DNA of 58,050 nt. Source: Collinsella sp. TF05-9AC. GTDB taxonomy: Bacteria; Actinomycetota; Coriobacteriia; Coriobacteriales; Coriobacteriaceae. The stretch spans positions 4,826 through 62,875 of the forward strand of contig NZ_QSSH01000012.1 in NCBI RefSeq assembly GCF_003438495.1, in the 5' to 3' direction. The translations under genes were made by a program, and so were the position numbers. The notes beneath the pieces are model-generated. The model was not told where the DNA came from, did not search any database, and saw only the letters and a program-made list of their open reading frames with translations. Positions 53,222 through 58,050 of this stretch are shown here, in pieces (within the stretch, counting starts at the first letter, position 1; each line of letters begins with the position of its first letter).

Positions 53222-54526
53222 CTAATGCCGGGTGCGCGTCCTCACCAAACGTACCAATGTGAGCGCAAAGCCCACGGTAGCAACGGCCATCAGCACGTAG
53301 AATACCAAACGGAAGCCAAAGAGGAACACGTCCGGACGACCCGCCACATAGCTCGTGACCGTCTTGCCCATCGCCGCGCTCGTCTGTCCATACAGGATGC
53401 GCGACGCCGCCGTAATACCCAGCGCTATGCCCGCATAGCGCGCCAAGCTGCTCAAGCTGCCCGCAAAGCCAAGCGCCTCACGCGGAGCCGAACCCATATA
53501 CAGCGAATTATTGGGACTCTGGAAGATCGACGTGCCGCACGACATAAACGCGATGCAGCACACAATCATCAAGATGGAAGAGTGCTCGTCAAGCGTGCTC
53601 ACCGCAAAGAGACCGCACACGTACACGCCCAGGCCAACGGCCGTGGGCGCTTCACAACCAACACGGTCGGACACCGAGCCCGAAAGCGGGCCCACAAAGG
53701 CATTCACGACCGGCATCGCCAAAAACAACAGGCCGGAGATATCGGAGCTAAAGCCGTGGGCATCCTGAAAGTAGAACGGCAGCACAAACTCGGAGGCACC
53801 GATACCCACGAACACGATAAGCATGCAAGCCAGGTTAATAGTGAAAGCCGAGCTCGCAAAGCAGCGACGCGCCGCCTCTGTCAACGGCATAGGGCGTTCG
53901 CCAGCCTCCGGCTTCACATGCGGCAGCGTATAGAGCCCCACGATAAACGAGATGACGCCAATGGGCAGATTGATAAGGAAGATGCTCTCCCAGGGAAAGC
54001 TCGCCACCAGCACGCCGCCGAGCACGGGGCCGCACATCATGCCAAGAGCCACAAAGGTCGCCAGAATGCCCATGGCACGGCCGCGCTCACGCGCCGGAAA
54101 CGACTCGGTGATGATGCCCATATTGTTGGCCATCGCGGCGGCACAGCCAACGCCCTGCACGAAACGCGCCAAGATAAGCACCTCGAGCGAAGCCGAAAGC
54201 CCGCAAAGCAACGAGCCACCCGTAAAGACGATTACACCAAGCTGGAACACATTCACCTTGCCGCGTACATCGCCCAAGCGGCCAAACGGCAGCATGGCGA
54301 CGCACGTCGCGAGCAGATACACCGAGCTCACGAGCTGAATGCGGTCGAGACCCACCCCCAGCTCCTTTTGCATCACTGGGAGCGCCACCGTCACGATGCT
54401 CGCATCCAGACACGCCATAAAGGTCATGACGAGCACGGTGAACAGAATCGCCCATTTATTCTTACCGTGGGTATCGCCCTCTAGGGCAATGTGTTCGCGG
54501 CGCAGCTGCTCGGCAGTTTTCTCCAT
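53222..54526 (-). CDS. MFS transporter, DHA2-type drug exporter
   Basis: 434 aa with 12 to 14 helices. The motif after helix 2 is GRLGDVRGKVNVF and the antiporter motif C region reads ALGMMCGPVLGGVL. LDASIVTVALPVM is characteristic of DHA2 exporters. ATG at 54526 has AAGGA upstream. Substrate unknown. Confidence 0.9.
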   Translation of the reverse strand: MEKTAEQLRREHIALEGDTHGKNKWAILFTVLVMTFMACLDASIVTVALPVMQKELGVGLDRIQLVSSVYLLATCVAMLPFGRLGDVRGKVNVFQLGVIVFTGGSLLCGLSASLEVLILARFVQGVGCAAAMANNMGIITESFPARERGRAMGILATFVALGMMCGPVLGGVLVASFPWESIFLINLPIGVISFIVGLYTLPHVKPEAGERPMPLTEAARRCFASSAFTINLACMLIVFVGIGASEFVLPFYFQDAHGFSSDISGLLFLAMPVVNAFVGPLSGSVSDRVGCEAPTAVGLGVYVCGLFAVSTLDEHSSILMIVCCIAFMSCGTSIFQSPNNSLYMGSAPREALGFAGSLSSLARYAGIALGITAASRILYGQTSAAMGKTVTSYVAGRPDVFLFGFRLVFYVLMAVATVGFALTLVRLVRTRTRH

Positions 54527-54550
54527 GTATATCCTTTCTATCGTGCAACG

Positions 54551-54597
54551 CAAAAACGGGACCCCAATCGCCTACAAACGGACACGATCGGGGTCCC
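54551..54597 (-). terminator. terminator of metY
   Basis: CGGGACCCC/GGGGTCCCG with an inner ATCG/CGAT and TTTTT following on the minus strand, 70 bases after metY and before the MFS gene. Confidence 0.82.
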
Positions 54598-54667
54598 GCC
54601 TACGGAATCGGAACTATGAGGACGTCGTCAGCCGAAAAGCCGTCCCACGCCTCGCACGCACGCTAGC

Positions 54668-55951
54668 CTAGCACTGCTCGAGCGCCTGCTCAAGGTCGGC
54701 AATCAGATCGGCCGTGTCCTCAAGGCCGCACGACAGGCGCACCATGTCAGCGGAGATGCCGCAGGCGATGAGCTCTTCATCGTTCATCTGGCGGTGCGTG
54801 GCATTAGCGGGATGCAGGCAGCACGTGCGGGCGTCGGCAACGTGCGTGGCGATCTGGGCAAGCTTGAGGCTCTTCATAAAGGTCTCGGCCGCCGCGCGAC
54901 CACCGTTAAAGCCAAAGCTCACAACGCCGCAGGTACCGTTGGGCATGTACTTCTGAGCCAGGTCATAGTACTTATCGCCCTCCAGACCCGGATAGCTCAC
55001 GAAGCGCACCTTGGGATGGCTCTGCAGGAACTTGGCAACGGCCAGGCCGTTCTCACAATGACGCGGCATGCGCACGTGCAGGCTCTCGAGCGAGCTGTTC
55101 AGGAAGAATGCCGCCTGTGGGTTCTGCATGGGACCAAGATCGCGCATGAGCTGCGCGGTGGCCTTGGTAATGAAGGCGCCCTCGCGACCGAACTTCTCGG
55201 CATAGGTCACGCCGTGGTAGCTCTCGTCGGGCGTGGTGAGACCCGGGAACTTGTCCGCATGGGCCATCCAGTCAAACTGGCCGTGGTCGACGATCACGCC
55301 GCCCAGGTAGGCCGCATGTCCATCCATGTACTTGGTGGTGGAGTGCGTAACGATGTCGGCGCCCCACTCAAAAGGACGGCACATCACGGGCGTCGGGAAG
55401 GTGTTGTCGACCATCAGCGGTACGCCGTGGTCGTGCGCGGCCTTGGCAAAGCGCTCAATATCGAGCACGGCAAGGGCGGGATTGGCGATCGTCTCGCCAA
55501 AGACGAGCTTGGTGTTGGGTTGGAAGGCTGCCTCGAGCTCTTCGTCGGTGCAGTCGGGGGCAACGAACGTGCAGGTCAAGCCCATACGACCCATGGTATG
55601 GGCAAGCAGGTTGTAGGTACCGCCGTAGATGGCAGAGCTTGCGACCACGTGATCGCCGGCACCGGCCACGTTAAAAATCGCGAGGAAGTTCGCAGCCATG
55701 CCCGAGCTCGTGAGCATCGCAGCGGTACCGCCCTCCATCTCGCAGATCTTGGCGGCAACCAAATCGCACGTGGGATTCTGCAGACGACTATAGAAGTAGC
55801 CCGACTCCTCCAAGTCGAACAGCTTGCCCATGTGCTCGGACGTATCGTACTTCCACGTGGTTGACTGGTAGATAGGCACCTGACGCGGCTCTGCATCACC
55901 CGGGCGATAACCGCCCTGAACACACGTCGTACCGATGGTCTGCTCGCTCAT
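54668..55951 (-). CDS. metY: O-acetylhomoserine aminocarboxypropyltransferase (sulfhydrylase)
   Basis: PLP enzyme of the Cys/Met metabolism family making homocysteine from O-acetylhomoserine and sulfide. PLP lysine is in HSTTKYMDGHAAYLGG; YSRLQNPT and TSSGMAANFLAI are in place. 427 aa. AGGGAG lies six bases upstream of the start. Confidence 0.94.
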   Translation of the reverse strand: MSEQTIGTTCVQGGYRPGDAEPRQVPIYQSTTWKYDTSEHMGKLFDLEESGYFYSRLQNPTCDLVAAKICEMEGGTAAMLTSSGMAANFLAIFNVAGAGDHVVASSAIYGGTYNLLAHTMGRMGLTCTFVAPDCTDEELEAAFQPNTKLVFGETIANPALAVLDIERFAKAAHDHGVPLMVDNTFPTPVMCRPFEWGADIVTHSTTKYMDGHAAYLGGVIVDHGQFDWMAHADKFPGLTTPDESYHGVTYAEKFGREGAFITKATAQLMRDLGPMQNPQAAFFLNSSLESLHVRMPRHCENGLAVAKFLQSHPKVRFVSYPGLEGDKYYDLAQKYMPNGTCGVVSFGFNGGRAAAETFMKSLKLAQIATHVADARTCCLHPANATHRQMNDEELIACGISADMVRLSCGLEDTADLIADLEQALEQC

Positions 55952-56136
55952 ATCTAGCTCCCTTGCCTGGGTTTTAGTTTTATTCGGTTCACGATACCGC
56001 TACCCTGCACCCCTCTCAACCCATCCCCAAGGTAGGTTATGGGACAAATTGATCAGGGGTATTTATCTCAAGCCTTGGGCATTTGCTCGATAGATAAAAT
56101 GAGGCATCCATGAAGCTCTCGATGATTACACGCACC

Positions 56137-56168
56137 GTCACGGGTACCATAGGCGGGTACACCGTGAC
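56137..56168 (+). promoter_or_regulatory. leader hairpin before the C_GCAxxG_C_C gene
   Basis: GTCACGGGTAC and GTACACCGTGAC pair with one bulge, nine bases before the AAGGAG of the next gene. Confidence 0.4.
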
Positions 56169-56181
56169 CAAGGAGACAACG

Positions 56182-56628
56182 ATGAAGCAAATCGATACGG
56201 CCCAGCTCGACATCACCGCCTGTCAGGCTCAGGCTGCCGAGTACCACGCCCGTGGCTTTAACTGCGCCCAGGCCGTCGCCTGCACGCTCGCGCCCGCCGT
56301 CGGGCTCGACCCCCAGATCGCCTTTACCCTCACCGAGGGCTTTGGTGCCGGCATGGGCGGCATGACCGAAACCTGCGGCGCCATCTCGGGAGCCGTGGCC
56401 ATCATGGGCTTTGTAATGAGCGACGGCATGGAAAACCCCAAGACCAAGGGCCAGACCTACAAGCTGTCGCGCGAAATCGCCAAGCGTTTTGGCGAGAAGA
56501 ACACGACGACCGTCTGCGGCACGCTCAAGGGCATCGGATCGGATAAGGGTCCGCTCCGCAGCTGCCCTGGTTGCATCGACGATGCCATCGAGATCGCCTG
56601 TGATATGCTAAAGCAGCTTGCCGAGTAA
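56182..56628 (+). CDS. C_GCAxxG_C_C family (redox-active Cys-rich) protein
   Basis: 148 aa with conserved GFNCAQAV, GMTETCGAISGAV, VCGTLKG and SCPGCIDDA, matching the family pattern. Such proteins are common in anaerobes and are thought to bind a redox cofactor or cluster; function unknown. ATG at 56182 is favoured by AAGGAGACAACG; an in-frame ATG at 56110 with GAGG would add 24 residues. Confidence 0.85.
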   Translation: MKQIDTAQLDITACQAQAAEYHARGFNCAQAVACTLAPAVGLDPQIAFTLTEGFGAGMGGMTETCGAISGAVAIMGFVMSDGMENPKTKGQTYKLSREIAKRFGEKNTTTVCGTLKGIGSDKGPLRSCPGCIDDAIEIACDMLKQLAE

Positions 56629-56647
56629 ACGGCAGTAACATAAAACC

Positions 56648-56690
56648 ACGGCCGGCGCGCTTGGGATTCATCCAAAAGCACGCCGGCCGT
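56648..56690. terminator. bidirectional terminator between convergent genes
   Basis: Perfect 10-bp ACGGCCGGCG/CGCCGGCCGT stem with inner GCTT/AAGC; the minus side ends in GTTTTA. It serves yigZ and probably the C_GCAxxG_C_C gene. Confidence 0.8.
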
Positions 56691-56695
56691 CGTCG

Positions 56696-57331
56696 TTAGA
56701 ACTCGGCAAATTCGGGATCGCCGACCTCGATCTCCTCGCGCCCCGCCATAAGCTCGCGCATCTTAGCGCAAAACGGCCCCTGCTCCCCCGCTTTAAACAC
56801 CAAATGAAGTGTCACGGCATCCGCGTAATCGGTATCCGAAACCTTGGCACCCGAATCCTGCGCCAAACGAAGCACCTGCTCATACTGCGGATAGGCCACA
56901 TGCACGTCAACAGGCACGACGCTCGTCATCTCGACGATCCGCCCGGCCTCCCGAGCAGCCGCCACCGCCGCCTGCGTCGCCGCAGTATAGGCACGCACCA
57001 AGCCACCAGGACCCAACAGCGTGCCACCAAAATAGCGCGTCACTACGCAGCAAACATTTTTGAGCCCTGCGCCGCGCAACACCTCGAGCGTCGGCATACC
57101 GCTCGTGCGGCTCGGCTCACCGTCATCGCTCTGGCGCTCGCGTCCATCGACCAAAATCCACGCGGGAACATTGTGTCGAGCGTCGTAATGGCGCTTGCGA
57201 ACTGTCTCGATAAAGGCATTCGCCTCATCCTCGGACTCAATATGGACCAGCTGGGCAATAAACCGGCTCTTGCGGTCCACAAACTCGCCCGAAACCTCAA
57301 TATTCGATTGCAGAGTAAAATAGCTGTCCAA
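56696..57331 (-). CDS. YigZ/IMPACT family protein
   Basis: 211 aa. The N-terminal UPF0029 domain shows KSRFIAQLVHIES, DDGEPSRTSGMP and VVTRYFGGTLLGPGGLVRAY. The C-terminal DUF1949-like ferredoxin fold follows. The start is TTG: the second of two tandem TTG codons (57331) is five bases after GAGGGG. Biochemical role is unproven. Confidence 0.88.
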   Translation of the reverse strand: MDSYFTLQSNIEVSGEFVDRKSRFIAQLVHIESEDEANAFIETVRKRHYDARHNVPAWILVDGRERQSDDGEPSRTSGMPTLEVLRGAGLKNVCCVVTRYFGGTLLGPGGLVRAYTAATQAAVAAAREAGRIVEMTSVVPVDVHVAYPQYEQVLRLAQDSGAKVSDTDYADAVTLHLVFKAGEQGPFCAKMRELMAGREEIEVGDPEFAEF

Positions 57332-57447
57332 CAAAGCCCCTCAACAAAACTAAGCGCGGCAACAAACAGCCTCAATAATACGGCAAAGGGCACATCGGTT
57401 AACCGCCTAAATAGAACGGAACCGCCGATGATTCCGTCAACGAAAGC

Positions 57448-57550
57448 GAGAACCCGTCGGCGCGAGCAAGGTGCCTTGAAAGACGAGGGCATTGACCTTT
57501 TGGTCATGCCCGAAGGCTTGAAAGGCAGATTGCCGCGCTGACGGGTTCGC
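57448..57550. repeat. long imperfect hairpin, family C copy 3 (divergent)
   Basis: Arms of about 48 bp (GAGAACCCGTCGGCGCG... and near complement) joined at TTTT. It shares CTTTCAAG and ATCTGCC-type segments with family C copies near 40.7 and 42.0 kb. It lies in the gap between yigZ and RNase P RNA; no gene is seen in that gap. Confidence 0.65.
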
Positions 57551-57567
57551 AGCGTCAACATAGTTGC

Positions 57568-57926
57568 CAAGTGGGCCTATAAGCCGGGTTCTGTCGTGAA
57601 CGGTCATTTATCTTGTCTGCACGTTACCATGCAGCTCCACGCACGCTACCCGAACGCGGACCGGGCCGGCCCATAGCGTTCCTATTCGCGCTTGCTCCGG
57701 ATGGGGCTTGCCAAGCCACCGTGTTGCCACGACGCTGGTGGTCTCTTACACCACCGTTTCAGCTTTTCCCTTTACGCCTTGCGGCGCAGGTGGGAGTCTT
57801 CTTTTCTGCGGCGCTTTCCGTCGGATCACTCCGCCCGGCCGTTAGCCGGCATCCCGCCCTCTGGAGCCCGGACTTTCCTCACGCGTGCTGCAAGCAGCAC
57901 ATCGCGCGACCGTCTGGCCCACTCAG
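57568..57926 (-). ncRNA. rnpB: RNase P RNA (bacterial type A)
   Basis: Minus strand carries GAGGAAAGTCCGGGCTCC (5' core), GAAACGGTGGTGTAAGAGAC and GACAGAACCCGGCTTATAGG (3' core). The ends GAGTGGGCC and GGCCCACTT pair as P1. About 360 nt; ends estimated from P1 pairing. Confidence 0.95.
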
Positions 57927-57935
57927 CAGTGCAAG

Positions 57936-57941
57936 AGTGTA
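57936..57941 (-). promoter_or_regulatory. rnpB promoter (extended -10)
   Basis: TGCTACACT on the minus strand fits an extended -10 (TGnTATAAT-like) ten bases before rnpB. A canonical -35 at 17 bp spacing is not obvious. The last 100 bases show nothing else. Confidence 0.5.
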
Positions 57942-58050
57942 GCACACCGTTGCCGCAGGCAGTGGCACAACACAAGCGTTCGACACGATAAACCAAGAAC
58001 CCTTGATTATCGACTTCATCCGAACACCTCCCACATTCATCCGTACATGT

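Noticed and set aside
1..58050. prophage, insertion sequence or integrated element
   Set aside because: No integrase, transposase, phage structural gene or att-like direct repeat was recognised; base composition is even by eye.

Overview
The window reads as chromosome of a strictly anaerobic, high-GC actinobacterium, most likely a gut Coriobacteriia member of the Collinsella type. This is recognition from protein character and gene content (complete formate hydrogenlyase, selenocysteine system, C_GCAxxG_C_C protein, DUF3343 proteins, double-cubane-type dehydratases). It is not a database result. No phage, transposase, CRISPR array or plasmid gene was seen. Most genes lie on the minus strand.

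Layout: (1) 0-3.7 kb: clpX-clpP, tig and tRNA-Leu. (2) 3.7-9.5 kb: a repeat-rich gap, a two-gene molybdenum hydroxylase (fused Fe-S/Mo protein plus FAD subunit) and gdhA. (3) 9.7-16.8 kb: selenocysteine and molybdenum cofactor block: DUF3343, mobA, tRNA-Sec, selB, selA and an uncharacterised molybdopterin oxidoreductase. (4) 16.8-32.3 kb: a full formate hydrogenlyase operon read hydN-fdhF-hyfABCDEFGHI-hycH-hycI-focA; fdhF has an in-frame UGA (Sec140) with a SECIS-like hairpin. (5) 32.7-35.2 kb: RelB/PIN toxin-antitoxin pair, an AbiEi/DUF559-like protein, tRNA-Gly and tRNA-Pro. (6) 35.2-43.8 kb: a minus-strand array of two double-cubane/HgdB-type proteins, their ATP-dependent activator, selD (itself a selenoprotein, UGA at codon 17), yedF, DUF3343, a class V cysteine desulfurase and brnQ. 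(7) 43.8-49.3 kb: modABC and moeA-mogA. (8) 49.4-58 kb: CLC antiporter, lipid kinase, RF-H-like factor, xpt, MFS exporter, metY, a C_GCAxxG_C_C protein, YigZ and RNase P RNA.

Regions 3, 4, 6 and 7 form one physiological unit. Molybdate uptake (modABC) and cofactor building (moeA, mogA, mobA) supply FdhF. SelD, SelA, SelB and tRNA-Sec insert selenocysteine into FdhF and into SelD. The membrane hydrogenase turns formate into H2 and CO2, with FocA moving formate. The most promising little-described system is the transcriptional coupling of a double-cubane reductase pair and activator to selD, yedF, DUF3343 and a desulfurase, preceded by a possible leader peptide and hairpin, with each double-cubane gene followed by the same long hairpin. 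Several families of dispersed hairpin repeats also occupy the intergenic gaps.
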